Notes: generated by a model not told the origin, from the letters alone. A stretch of DNA of 24,886 nucleotides from JAVEVF01 sp034005175 (GCA_034005175.1 JAVEVF010000017.1:1-24886), one strand, 5' to 3'. Counted from the stretch's first letter, positions 1 to 7,307 are shown. Numbers and translations: made by a program.

Positions 1-662
1 AAGACACGCAGCGCATCGGGGTCGTCCTGTGCCGCGAGAAGCAACCGCTCGGCCCACTCGTCGGCAGCGCGGGTGGCGCGATATGCGTTCACCACGCGGG
101 CGGAAAGGCGCCGCAGGTTCTCCAGCAGCGCGACACGCAGCATGATGGGAGTCGCCCAGACTTCGCCGATGGTAAGAGGCGAGACCTCCTGGAGGCCTTC
201 TACGAATCGGCCGAGAAACTCGGCGTCAAGCTGCGCGTCTGTGTAACTGACAAGCGAGATGATGGCCTCGTAGATGCGGGGGAATCCCTTGAAGGGGTCG
301 GAGGTGAGGCGTGGGAGCTCCACCCCATAGTGCGAAGGCAGGTCGTGTCGGACCGCGCGCACCTGTTCATCGATGAGGTAGTAGTTGTCGAGCAGCCATT
401 CTGTGGCGGGTGAGACCGGGTGCAGCTGGCGCACCGCAGAAGTCAGGGTGACGTTATCTTCCGCAAGTTCGCGTGCGGCGCGGTCAAGCACCTCACCGAG
501 CGGGGTACGTGCAGGCGGCTCGGCGACCGTCCAGTCTTGGGCGAGTGCGATGCGGCGGGCAGCAGCCTGGATACGCTCGACACTCAGCAGCTCACCGCGG
601 AAAGGTACTTCAAGCGTGCTCGTATCGGAAGACAGAGGTATCTGCGTATGCGGGTCAGTCAC
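1..662 (-). CDS. Cyclic beta-1,2-glucan synthase-like protein (NdvB/ChvB family), N-terminal part, cut by the window edge
   Basis: About 220 residues can be read before the window edge. The stretch containing EWLLDNYYLIDEQVR, a DLPSHYG segment, GFPRIYE and PLTIGEVWATPIMLR is the hallmark of the N-terminal region of cyclic beta-1,2-glucan synthetases. In that family it precedes a glucosyltransferase and a glycoside-phosphorylase domain, in proteins often over 2,500 residues long, so most of this gene lies outside. The GTG start at 662 is chosen because a GAGG-type ribosome binding site lies about 11 bases upstream (674-677) and no in-frame ATG is near. The known proteins make cyclic or linear beta-1,2-glucans at the inner membrane. 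Whether this one makes such a glucan cannot be judged from the N-terminus alone. It is divergent from the rhodanese gene that follows. Confidence 0.8.
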   Translation of the reverse strand, partial: MTDPHTQIPLSSDTSTLEVPFRGELLSVERIQAAARRIALAQDWTVAEPPARTPLGEVLDRAARELAEDNVTLTSAVRQLHPVSPATEWLLDNYYLIDEQVRAVRHDLPSHYGVELPRLTSDPFKGFPRIYEAIISLVSYTDAQLDAEFLGRFVEGLQEVSPLTIGEVWATPIMLRVALLENLRRLSARVVNAYRATRAADEWAERLLLAAQDDPDALRV

Positions 663-780
663 GTCGCACCTTTCCTCGGGGCATACGCCCCTAGTCTAGA
701 CGACCGCCGCTGTGCTCGCAGATATGCTGTCGGGGGGCCGACCGCCACACGGTGGGTGCCGCGTGCCGAGAAACCAGTGG

Positions 781-810
781 TTGCCGCACTAATACCCTGG
801 AGGGTATACT
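781..810 (+). promoter_or_regulatory. Promoter with CsoR/CstR-type operator before the rhodanese-thioredoxin gene
   Basis: A perfect 6-bp inverted repeat with a 4-bp spacer, ATACCC-TGGA-GGGTAT, occupies 792-807. It sits between a possible -35 (TTGCCG, 781-786) and a -10 (TATACT, 805-810) separated by 18 bp, and overlaps the -10. The layout ATACCC-N4-GGGTAT resembles operators of the CsoR/CstR repressor family, which sense copper or persulfide. CstR-type members control rhodanese and sulfide-oxidation genes in Firmicutes. The repeat and boxes are seen directly. Regulation by persulfide is inference, supported by the rhodanese domain downstream. No csoR/cstR gene lies in this window. Confidence 0.6.
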
Positions 811-845
811 TCCACGACAACGCATTATACGGATGAAAGGCCTGT

Positions 846-1550
846 ATGGACACGAAGAAGATGCTCATATGGGGAGCGGTCGCAGTGGTAGCGGTGATTG
901 CTCTCGTGATGCTCTTGCGACCTGCGGGAAGCGGCGTGAAAGACGTATCGCCTGAGCGCGCGGCACAGATCGTCGCGGACGGCGTGCGCGTGATCGACGT
1001 GCGCACGCAAGCCGAGTACGAGATGGGCGCCATCCCCGGGGCAGAGAACGTGCCGATGGATCAGCTCGCAGCAGCGTCGGCGAACTGGGACCCCGCAGAA
1101 CCGCTGCTCATCTACTGCACCACGGGTGCCCGCTCGACTCAAGCCGTGCACTACCTGGAGCAGCAGGGCTTCAAGACGGTGTATCACCTTGCAGCGGGTC
1201 TCGTCGCCTGGCAGGGGGATCTTGAGCATGGGAGTGAGGTAGCGCCCATGCCTGCCGAGGGCGAGCCAACAAACACGCCCGTGATGTACGAGTTCTTCAC
1301 TGATTGGTGACCCTCGTGCGTGAAGATGAAGCCTGTGGTCGACAGGCTAAAAGCAGAGTATGAGGGAAGGGTCGAGTTCCGACTGTATAACGTGGAGGAA
1401 AGCTCCGAGGGGCAGCGGCTCATGCAGCAGTACAACGCGCAATACGTGCCGACATTCGTCTTTCTGAACAGTGACGGGACTGAAGCCAAGCGCATGGTTG
1501 GCGAGACGCCCGAGAAGAACATGCGCGCGATCCTGGACTCGCTGAAATAG
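846..1550 (+). CDS. Membrane-anchored rhodanese-thioredoxin fusion, probable selenoprotein (TGA at 1308-1310 read as Sec)
   Basis: Read through the single in-frame TGA, this is a 234-residue protein. Residues 6-24 form a membrane anchor after a KK pair, so the rest probably faces outside. Residues 33-127 are a rhodanese domain with active-site Cys91 in the loop CTTGARS. Residues 146-234 are a thioredoxin fold: the strand VMYEFFTDW, then codon 155 (TGA), then PSC, and a cis-proline motif YVPTF with Pro202. Both halves are in one frame, and TGA stands exactly where thioredoxins have the first cysteine of WCxxC, giving Sec-Pro-Ser-Cys. A hairpin with SECIS features follows at 1330-1348. Stopping at 1310 would leave a thioredoxin domain cut at its active site, with no start signal for the rest. 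The ribosome binding site is GAAAGG before ATG 846. A likely role is extracytoplasmic sulfane-sulfur transfer or persulfide reduction (inference). The alternative is a nonsense mutation. Confidence 0.85.
1308..1310 (+). other. Recoded TGA codon (selenocysteine 155)
   Basis: This TGA is in frame with ATG 846 (codon 155) and with the downstream thioredoxin reading frame that ends at TAG 1548-1550. The flanking residues are FFTDW before and PSC after, so the codon replaces the attacking cysteine of the thioredoxin motif. That is the classic position for selenocysteine in redox selenoproteins. Confidence 0.8.
1330..1348 (+). promoter_or_regulatory. Candidate bacterial SECIS element
   Basis: The arms AGCCTGT (1330-1336) and ACAGGCT (1342-1348) are perfectly complementary (7 bp) and enclose the five-base loop GGTCG (1337-1341). 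Bacterial SECIS elements lie inside the coding region just after UGA and carry a G-rich GGU-type apical loop, usually about 16-37 nt from the UGA. Here 26 nt separate the TGA from the first loop G. The E. coli fdhF element also has GGUC in its loop. The bulged U of the fdhF stem is not evident here. The hairpin encodes ordinary thioredoxin helix residues (KPVVDRL). Confidence 0.75.
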
Positions 1551-1579
1551 GTGAGTGATTCGTCTCCCACGACGGGGGG

Positions 1580-1951
1580 TACATTCTAGACAAGCTCCGG
1601 ACCGGGCCGCAGGTTCGGGCCGATACAGCAGCCGAGGCGGCGAAAGGGTGGATGCATCTCATTGGATGAGACGCAGAGCCAGGACATGACCGGGATGGCA
1701 GATAAGGCCTCCGGGCGACCTCGCTAAGGAAACGGTTCGTTGTTGAGAGTGATCGATTCGACAGCCGCCTCCCCTGTGAGGCGGGCTTACCTGTAAGGCA
1801 CGGTAGGACCGGTCGCCGGAGAGTCGGGCATAAGCCCCTGGATGTGCGAGGGTGCGGCCGAGCGGGAAAGCTCACTCGGCCAAGAGCCCTCAAGAATATC
1901 CCTTCGAAGGGGAGCCTCGGGCGAAGCGAAGGCCATCCCGGTTAATCCTGT
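1580..1951 (+). ncRNA. Candidate structured non-coding RNA, family not recognised
   Basis: About 400 bases between the selenoprotein gene and a strong terminator have no convincing open reading frame but many complementary segments. Examples are GCCTC-CCCTGT-GAGGC near 1767-1782, GGCCGAG (1856-1862) with CTCGGCC (1875-1881), and a CCCTTCGAAGGGG hairpin near 1900-1912. The two ends can also pair: GACA, GG and ACCGGG near 1589-1615 with CCCGGT, CC and TGTC near 1938-1952. This suggests a closed domain of about 365 nt. The length fits tmRNA or RNase P RNA, but I found neither the GAGGAAAGTCC core of RNase P nor the tRNA-like CCA end of tmRNA. The exact ends are guesses. It could instead be a riboswitch-like or regulatory RNA. 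Confidence 0.4.
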
Positions 1952-1996
1952 CCAGAAACACAAGGGCCCGCTATCGGCGGGCCCTTGTGTTTCTGG
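1952..1996 (+). terminator. Strong hairpin terminator
   Basis: A perfect 20-bp stem (1952-1971 with 1977-1996) closes on a five-base TATCG loop. The 3' arm carries a T-rich TTGTGTTT run and the 5' arm the matching A-rich run, so it could act in both directions. It ends the candidate RNA region and separates it from the tRNA gene. Confidence 0.75.
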
Positions 1997-2070
1997 TATC
2001 CCGCACGCAGCGTGCTATAATCACGCGGCTTCGGCGCACTCTGGATCAGGGCGACAAGGCCGGGCATGAT

Positions 2071-2145
2071 GGGCGAGTGGCGCAACGGGAGCGCACCTGC
2101 TTTGCACGCAGGGGGTTGAGGGTTCGAATCCCTTCTCGTCCACCA
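2071..2145 (+). tRNA. tRNA-Ala (anticodon TGC)
   Basis: The full cloverleaf can be drawn. The acceptor stem is GGGCGAG with CTCGTCC and includes the G3-U70 wobble that identifies alanine tRNAs. The D arm GCGC...GCGC, an anticodon stem CCTGC/GCAGG around loop TTTGCAC (anticodon TGC) and the T arm AGGGTTCGAATCCCT follow. The discriminator is A at 2142 and CCA is encoded at 2143-2145. The gene stands alone between two terminators. Confidence 0.96.
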
Positions 2146-2153
2146 CACACACC

Positions 2154-2182
2154 GATGGCCGGCTCGTGTCGAGCCGGCCATC
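2154..2182 (+). terminator. Hairpin terminator after tRNA-Ala
   Basis: A perfect 13-bp stem, GATGGCCGGCTCG with CGAGCCGGCCATC, closes on a TGT loop nine bases after the tRNA CCA end. There is no T tract, as is common for terminators in high-GC Actinobacteria. Confidence 0.7.
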
Positions 2183-2313
2183 GTCGTACGCGCTGCACGC
2201 GGCCATGCGGGATTCTCACCTGGCAGAGCCTTCTGCTGTCACGCTTGAGCCTCTGGTGTATCGTCTCTCTCGTTGAAGAGCCGCGCCCGGCCGCGCGTGT
2301 CGAAGAGGATGTA

Positions 2314-3210
2314 ATGAGCCCGCACCCGCAGCGAAACGACCCCACCACCCTCCTTGCCATCACCATCGCTCTGCTGCTGTGGGCGTCTGCTTTCGCGGGG
2401 ATACGTGCGGGGCTGCAATCATTTGGGCCAGGGCAAGTTGCTCTGTTGCGGTTCACGACAGCGTCAGGCGCCTTTGCAGTGTGGGCGCTTCTCACACGCA
2501 TGCGCTTGCCTGATGCACGCGACCTTCCCCGCATAGCGCTCGCTGGGTTTCTCGGCATCACCGTCTACCATGTCGCGCTCAACTTCGGAGAGGTCACGGT
2601 GAGTGCGGGGGCGGCAAGCCTCATTATCTCGGCAAGCCCTATCATCACCGCTTTGCTCTCGGTGATCTTCCTCGGCGAACGGTTGAGCGCGTGGGGTTGG
2701 GGAGGCATCGTCATCTCCTTTGCAGGAGTCGCGCTCATCTCGCTTGGAGAGGGAGGGGGACTCACGTTCGCCCCGGGAGCGGCATTGGTGGCAGTGGCGG
2801 CGATCTCGACCTCGGCGTATTTCATCGTCTCGAAGCCCCTGCTGCGCCGGTACAGCGCGCTTGAGTTCACCTCATATGCTATCTGGGCGGGGACGGTTCC
2901 TATGCTTGTGTTCGCACCCGGGTTGATCGAGCAGATGCCGAGTGCCGCGCCATCGTCTATCTGGGCGGTCATCTACATGGGCGTCTTCCCTGGCGCAGTC
3001 GCGTACGCATTGTGGTCGCACGCGCTTGCCCGCATGCCAGCTTCCTCGCTGTCGACGTTCCTGTACTTCCAGCCCGTGAACGCGATCGTCATCGCGTGGT
3101 TGTGGTTGGGTGAAGTGCCGGCGCCGCTCGCGCTGGTCGGCGGCGTGATCTCGCTGGCGGGCGTGGTGGCCGTCAACGCGCGTGGTGGCACCGCGCGGCC
3201 GTCAGACTGA
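2314..3210 (+). CDS. EamA/DMT-superfamily transporter
   Basis: This 298-residue protein has about ten hydrophobic segments arranged as two homologous EamA halves of five. The first half starts at LLAITIALLLWASAFAGIR, the classic first-helix pattern of DMT permeases, and the second half begins near the middle of the protein. The C-terminus ends at GVISLAGVVAVNAR. Family members export amino acids, purines or other small metabolites; the substrate cannot be told here. The ATG at 2314 is chosen because GAGG at 2305-2308 lies at good spacing. The frame stays open further upstream, but that extension would run back through the tRNA. The gene ends 2 bp from the convergent gene at 3213. Confidence 0.88.
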   Translation: MSPHPQRNDPTTLLAITIALLLWASAFAGIRAGLQSFGPGQVALLRFTTASGAFAVWALLTRMRLPDARDLPRIALAGFLGITVYHVALNFGEVTVSAGAASLIISASPIITALLSVIFLGERLSAWGWGGIVISFAGVALISLGEGGGLTFAPGAALVAVAAISTSAYFIVSKPLLRRYSALEFTSYAIWAGTVPMLVFAPGLIEQMPSAAPSSIWAVIYMGVFPGAVAYALWSHALARMPASSLSTFLYFQPVNAIVIAWLWLGEVPAPLALVGGVISLAGVVAVNARGGTARPSD

Positions 3211-3212
3211 TC

Positions 3213-3644
3213 TCAGACAACCACCATGATGGCGATGGAAACCGCACAGAATACCGCCTGAATGATCGTGCCGGGCACGGGAGCTGCCGAGCCGTGCGGG
3301 AACCTGGTCCAGTGGCTAGGGAAGAACCGGATGCGGGACTCGGACGTCCACAGTGTGTTCAGTACATCGAGATCAGGTAGTGCTGAGACGGCGCCGGTGA
3401 TGAGGACGGGCCATGCGAACCCGCCGACCATGCGTGCAGTCACGAGTGCGACCACCGCCGCAGTGAGGTCACCCGCCGCCCACATGGTTGAGCTGCGCTC
3501 GCGGACGTAGTCCCAGTGCGGGACGAGGTCGAGCAACAGGTGCAGCAGAAGGGCCGCTGGCACGATGAACCACAGCGACACCTCCCGCTCGGCCAGGACA
3601 GCTCCCAGCGCAAGCCCCGTGAACGTATGCGTGATCACCCACAT
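3213..3644 (-). CDS. Small membrane protein of the YbcI/DUF457-like metal-dependent-hydrolase type
   Basis: This is a 143-residue, very hydrophobic protein with about four membrane segments. The motif ITHTFTGLALG near the N-terminus and LHLLLDLVPHWDY near residue 40, with a later SALPDLD, resemble the membrane-bound putative metal-dependent hydrolases of the DUF457/YbcI type. In those, the H, D and PH/D residues are thought to bind metal. No experimental function is known to me for this branch. The ATG at 3644 has a strong GAGGAG site upstream. It lies 51 bp downstream of the acylphosphatase gene on the same strand, so the two may be co-transcribed. Confidence 0.65.
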   Translation of the reverse strand: MWVITHTFTGLALGAVLAEREVSLWFIVPAALLLHLLLDLVPHWDYVRERSSTMWAAGDLTAAVVALVTARMVGGFAWPVLITGAVSALPDLDVLNTLWTSESRIRFFPSHWTRFPHGSAAPVPGTIIQAVFCAVSIAIMVVV

Positions 3645-3695
3645 GGAGTGCTCCTCAAGACCGGGTGGACATGATGCATCGGTGAACGGGCCAGA

Positions 3696-3971
3696 TCAAC
3701 GTACCGAGAACGCGGAAAGCCCCTCAGGTTCCTCTTCGACGACCTCAAGGTGTTCAACGACTGCCGAGCGGGGTCCGTGCCTGCACCACTCCACCGCTGA
3801 GCCCACCGCCGCGGTGCGGCCCTCGAAGACAGCCTCTACGCGACTGTCGGGAAGGTTGCGCACCCAGCCCATGAGGCCGAGATCGCGAGCCATGCGTGCC
3901 GTCTCGGCACGGAAGAAGACGCCCTGTACCAGGCCGCTCACCCATACATGCCGTCTGATGCGTTGTTCCAC
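3696..3971 (-). CDS. acyP: Acylphosphatase
   Basis: This 91-residue protein has the usual acylphosphatase length. It contains VSGLVQGVFFR, holding the phosphate-binding loop and the catalytic Arg, and GWVRNLPDSRVEAVFEG, holding the catalytic Asn and the following beta-hairpin. It hydrolyses acyl-phosphate bonds such as those in acetyl phosphate or carbamoyl phosphate in the cytoplasm. The GTG at 3971 (VEQRIRR) is preferred to the longer open frame because it gives the family length and has a GAGG site about six bases upstream. The longer version would add 32 residues with no resemblance to the family. Confidence 0.93.
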   Translation of the reverse strand: MEQRIRRHVWVSGLVQGVFFRAETARMARDLGLMGWVRNLPDSRVEAVFEGRTAAVGSAVEWCRHGPRSAVVEHLEVVEEEPEGLSAFSVR

Positions 3972-4186
3972 GGTGCCTCGCTCTTGCGGAGGTGCCCACG
4001 ACGGGTATATTCCCGCGCGGCTGGCAGCCGAGCCCGGGCCCGCCTTCACCGGCTGTTTGCGCACCACGTTACCGGGCCGTCACCGAATGTCACTTCCCCG
4101 TCACCCGGGTGCCACCGGTATTCAATCTGGACGTCCGATGATGCAAATGGACAAGAAATCGCCATCTCATCGGAGGTCGGACCACA

Positions 4187-4426
4187 GTGTCACCGCTCAG
4201 AAAGCTCATGATCGCGCTTGGTATCGTACTCACGCTATCCGCTGGCTCCTCCACGATTCTGGGGGCGCATGAGGATATGACGCCCATCGTCATCGCGCGT
4301 GAAGCCGAGGCCGTCACGCGTGCGGTGCGGTTGTGGATCAAGCGGCCGGTCGCCGGCGTGCAGCCCGCTGTCGCCCCTGCTTCGCACAGTGTAGGATGCG
4401 GTGTGCAGGTGAGTGACGCTATCTGA
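4187..4426 (+). CDS. Short putative exported or membrane-anchored protein
   Basis: This encodes 79 residues with a positive N-terminus (MSPLRK) followed by a hydrophobic stretch (LMIALGIVLTLSAGSS), which looks like a signal peptide or anchor. The tail is short and rich in Ala and Val, with one cysteine. The GTG start has GGAGG at 4172-4176, ten bases upstream. I do not recognise the family. It sits divergent to acylphosphatase and 26 bp before the TrhA-like gene. Coding status is likely but not certain, because no homologous motif supports it. Confidence 0.5.
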   Translation: MSPLRKLMIALGIVLTLSAGSSTILGAHEDMTPIVIAREAEAVTRAVRLWIKRPVAGVQPAVAPASHSVGCGVQVSDAI

Positions 4427-4452
4427 CATCTAACGCGGGAGCACCCGGTCTG

Positions 4453-5124
4453 ATGGAGAACACAGCCCAGCGGTTGCCGAGGCCGCTTCGTGTCCAGAGT
4501 GTGGGTGAAGAGATCGCAAACGCCGTGACCCATGGGCTCGGCGTGGTGGCGGGCATCGTGGCGTTCACGCTGCTCGTCGTCTTCGCGGCGCGCAGAGGCG
4601 GCGTCCTCGAGATGGTGAGCGCCATCGTGTATGGCACGACACTCGTGCTCCTATACACGGCATCTACCCTCTATCACAGCTTCCCATGGCCTCGGGTCAA
4701 ACACGTCTTCAAGGTGCTTGACCACGCCGGCATCTATCTGCTCATCGCAGGAACCTACACACCCTTCACTCTTGTCACCCTCGCGGATGACGGCGGATGG
4801 CGTCTGTTCGCGCTCGTGTGGATCCTCGCGATCACAGGAATCGCAGTGGAGGCCGCGTGGGTTCACCGCCCGGGGTGGCTTTCTGCGCTCATCTATCTCG
4901 GCATGGGATGGCTCGCACTGCTCATGATCGGGCCGCTTCGGGATAACCTCTCACCCACCGGCCTGTGGCTTCTAGTCGCCGGCGGCCTAGCTTACACTCT
5001 CGGCACCATCTTCTACGTTCTCAAGCGTGTTCCGTACATGCACGCTGTCTGGCATCTGTTCGTGCTCGCGGGCAGCGCATGTCACGTTCTCGCCGTGATG
5101 TTGGCGGTCATCCCTGCAGGCTAG
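4453..5124 (+). CDS. trhA: TrhA/hemolysin III family membrane protein (PAQR-like)
   Basis: This 223-residue protein has about seven membrane helices. It carries the family signatures EEIANAVTHGLGVVAG near residue 18, STLYHSF near 75 with DHAGIYLLIAGTYTP near 93, and a C-terminal MHAVWHLFVLAGSACH. The Ser, His and Asp residues match the putative zinc site of the PAQR/alkaline-ceramidase superfamily. Members are linked to membrane energetics and fluidity homeostasis; the old name hemolysin III comes from one Bacillus protein. The ATG at 4453 has a GGGAG about twelve bases upstream, so the ribosome site is mediocre. Confidence 0.92.
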   Translation: MENTAQRLPRPLRVQSVGEEIANAVTHGLGVVAGIVAFTLLVVFAARRGGVLEMVSAIVYGTTLVLLYTASTLYHSFPWPRVKHVFKVLDHAGIYLLIAGTYTPFTLVTLADDGGWRLFALVWILAITGIAVEAAWVHRPGWLSALIYLGMGWLALLMIGPLRDNLSPTGLWLLVAGGLAYTLGTIFYVLKRVPYMHAVWHLFVLAGSACHVLAVMLAVIPAG

Positions 5125-5234
5125 ACTGTCTTGACTTGCAGGCTCGTGCCCCGCGGAGGAGAACTCCCGCTACGGTTCTGAGAGAATGGGTCTCGGACTT
5201 CACTGGGCGTCCATCTGAGAGGAAACGGAAACGT

Positions 5235-5978
5235 ATGCACTACGCGGGAATGCATGGTGGACCGGTGTTGTCCGTCCAAGGCGTCTCAAAGCGCTACGGT
5301 AGGCTGGAGGCCGTCAAGGGAGTGGACTTCGAGGTTGCTTCGGGGGAGATCTTCGCGCTCATCGGTCCCAACGGTGCCGGCAAGACGACCATCCTTCGCA
5401 TCGTGGGCACCATTCTGCGCGCATCACGGGGCTCGGTCACCGTCGAAGGCATCGACACGAGTACGCATCCAGAGGAGGTTCGCGAGCGCATCTCCTATCT
5501 GCCCGAGGAAGCAGGGGCTTACAAGAGCATCTCAGGCGAGGCTTACCTGCGGTTCTTTGCTCGGCTGTACTACGCGAACTCGGCGGATCAACAAGCTGCC
5601 GTCGCCCGTGGCCGCGAGATATGTGGTCTGGGCGAGCGGCTCAAGGACAAGGCGGGATCGTATTCGAAGGGGATGACGCGCAAGCTGCTGCTGGCACGCA
5701 CTCTCATGTGCGAGCCTCGGCTGGCCATCCTTGATGAGCCCACTTCAGGGCTTGATGTCCTGAATGCAATGGAGGTGCGTGACACCATCAAGCAACATGC
5801 GGCGCAGGGGACCGCCGTGCTGCTCTCCAGCCACAACATGCTTGAGATCGAGTATCTCTCTGACCGGGTGGCACTCCTGCATGAGGGGCGTATCCGTGAG
5901 ACCGGTACCCCGAAAGAGCTGCGCGAACGCTATGAAGCTCCGAACCTGGAAGACGTCTTCGCCGAGGTGGTCCGATGA
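5235..5978 (+). CDS. ABC transporter ATP-binding protein (NatA-like)
   Basis: This 247-residue ATPase contains Walker A GPNGAGKT at 44-51, the Q-loop region around YLPEEAG, a SKGMTRK signature typical of ABC-2/NatA exporters in place of LSGGQ, Walker B LAILDEP near 163-169 with the D-loop SGLD, and an H-loop SSHNM. It powers the permease encoded next. Its TGA overlaps that gene's ATG as ATGA at 5975-5978, which implies translational coupling. The start at ATG 5235 fits the family N-terminus. ATG 5250 is an alternative. The frame remains open upstream but overlaps the trhA gene and lacks family sequence. Confidence 0.93.
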   Translation: MHYAGMHGGPVLSVQGVSKRYGRLEAVKGVDFEVASGEIFALIGPNGAGKTTILRIVGTILRASRGSVTVEGIDTSTHPEEVRERISYLPEEAGAYKSISGEAYLRFFARLYYANSADQQAAVARGREICGLGERLKDKAGSYSKGMTRKLLLARTLMCEPRLAILDEPTSGLDVLNAMEVRDTIKQHAAQGTAVLLSSHNMLEIEYLSDRVALLHEGRIRETGTPKELRERYEAPNLEDVFAEVVR

Positions 5979-7273
5979 GGAAGTTCCTCGTTCTACTGGG
6001 CAAGGAGCTCAAAGAGCTTCTCACGATGCAGATGCTGGCGCCGTTCCTGGTGACCGTTCTTGTGTTTGCAGCGATGGGCAACCTGATCGGCGAACAAGGT
6101 GAGCAGTCAGGACAAGAACAAGCCGTAGGCGTTGTCGACCTCGATGCCACCAAAGCATCAGGTGCTCTGGTGGATGCGATCGGCGAGGCAGGCTTTCGTG
6201 TGGTTGCGCTCGGGACAGAGGCAGAAGACGACATGGCTGAGGCCCTTTCCGCTGAGGAGCTGGCGGTAGGGCTGGTGGTTCCTGCCGGCTTCGAGCGAGG
6301 CCTGCAAGAAGGCCAGCAGCAAGACGTGCAGACCTATGCCGTGCTCGAGAACTTCTCGTTTCTTGCCACGCGCGACGCCGAGCAGCTCTCCGCCGTGCTT
6401 TCGGCGGTGAACGAGGCGCTCAGCACTCAGATGATAGCTGCCGTCTCACCTGCTTCCGATCCGGCAGCACTGAAGAGCCCGGTACGCCCCGTCGAGCACG
6501 TCATCGTGGGCGACAAGGAGAGCACGACCTCGGCCGCCGAGGTCATGATGTTCGTCTCGAACCAGACCACGTTCATTCCCATCATCCTGTTCATCGTGAT
6601 CATCTTCGCGGCGCAGATGATCGCCACCACGATCGCCAATGAGAAGGAGAACAAGACGCTCGAGACCCTGCTGGCCGCTCCTGTGAGCCGCACGGGTCTC
6701 GTTGGCGCCAAGATGGTGGCAGCGTCGACAGTCGCGCTGCTCTCAGCAGGCGCGTACATGTTGGGCATGTGGTACTACATGAAGGGCATGACCGAGGGGC
6801 TCGGGGGCGGCGTGCCTGGGGCCGCCGTTGACACGGCAACGGATGCCATGGCTGCGCTCGGCATAGCGCTTGGAACGGTTGACTATGTCCTGCTCGGCCT
6901 GATGCTGTTCTTCTCCATCCTCACAGCGCTCGCCATCGCCGTGATCCTCGGTGCGTTCGCTGAAAGCGTGCGTGCCGTGCAGTCGCTCCTAGCGCCGCTC
7001 ATGGTGATGCTCATGGTCCCGTACTTCCTCACGCTCTTCGTCGACGTCTCGCAGCTTTCCACACCACTGCGTGTGTTTGTGTATGCGATCCCATTCAGCC
7101 ATGCGTTCTTGGCCGCGCCCAACCTCTTTCTCGGCAACACGCAGGCGGTGCTGTGGGGTATCGCGTACCTCATGGTCTGGTGCGTCGCGCTCATCATCGT
7201 GGCTGGACGTATCTTCTCCACCGACCGCATACTCACTATGAAGCTGGATCTTCGTCGGAAGCGCCGCGGCTAG
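5975..7273 (+). CDS. ABC-2 type transporter permease (NatB-like)
   Basis: This 432-residue membrane protein has an N-terminal helix near 22-40, a large extracytoplasmic region of about 150 residues, and five or six further helices from about 200 onward. The segment IANEKENKTLETLLAAPVSR is the hallmark of ABC-2/NatB permeases. Together with the upstream ATPase it makes an exporter of the sodium, drug or lipid class. The actual substrate cannot be inferred. Its ATG overlaps the stop of the ATPase gene. A ferredoxin-reductase-like gene starts 34 bp later. Confidence 0.92.
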   Translation: MRKFLVLLGKELKELLTMQMLAPFLVTVLVFAAMGNLIGEQGEQSGQEQAVGVVDLDATKASGALVDAIGEAGFRVVALGTEAEDDMAEALSAEELAVGLVVPAGFERGLQEGQQQDVQTYAVLENFSFLATRDAEQLSAVLSAVNEALSTQMIAAVSPASDPAALKSPVRPVEHVIVGDKESTTSAAEVMMFVSNQTTFIPIILFIVIIFAAQMIATTIANEKENKTLETLLAAPVSRTGLVGAKMVAASTVALLSAGAYMLGMWYYMKGMTEGLGGGVPGAAVDTATDAMAALGIALGTVDYVLLGLMLFFSILTALAIAVILGAFAESVRAVQSLLAPLMVMLMVPYFLTLFVDVSQLSTPLRVFVYAIPFSHAFLAAPNLFLGNTQAVLWGIAYLMVWCVALIIVAGRIFSTDRILTMKLDLRRKRRG

Positions 7274-7307
7274 GGCCGGCAGCGCTGGATAGTGAGGGGT
7301 AGGGCAT

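Noticed and set aside
846..1310. Rhodanese gene ending at the TGA, with a separate thioredoxin-like gene starting at GTG 1320
   Set aside because: The second frame would start inside the thioredoxin active-site helix without a ribosome site, and the first would end in the middle of the active-site motif. The frames join exactly through the TGA.
1580..1951. RNase P RNA or tmRNA
   Set aside because: Length fits, but the RNase P core GAGGAAAGTCC and the tmRNA tRNA-like end with CCA are absent, and a short ORF near 1694 does not end in an Ala-Ala tag.
1852..2313. 154-codon upstream extension of the DMT transporter frame
   Set aside because: It would run through the terminator and the tRNA-Ala gene. 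ATG 2314 has its own GAGG site and the family N-terminus.
3565..4272. 235-residue plus-strand open frame
   Set aside because: It lies antisense across the membrane-protein and acylphosphatase genes, has low-complexity composition, and shows no family features.
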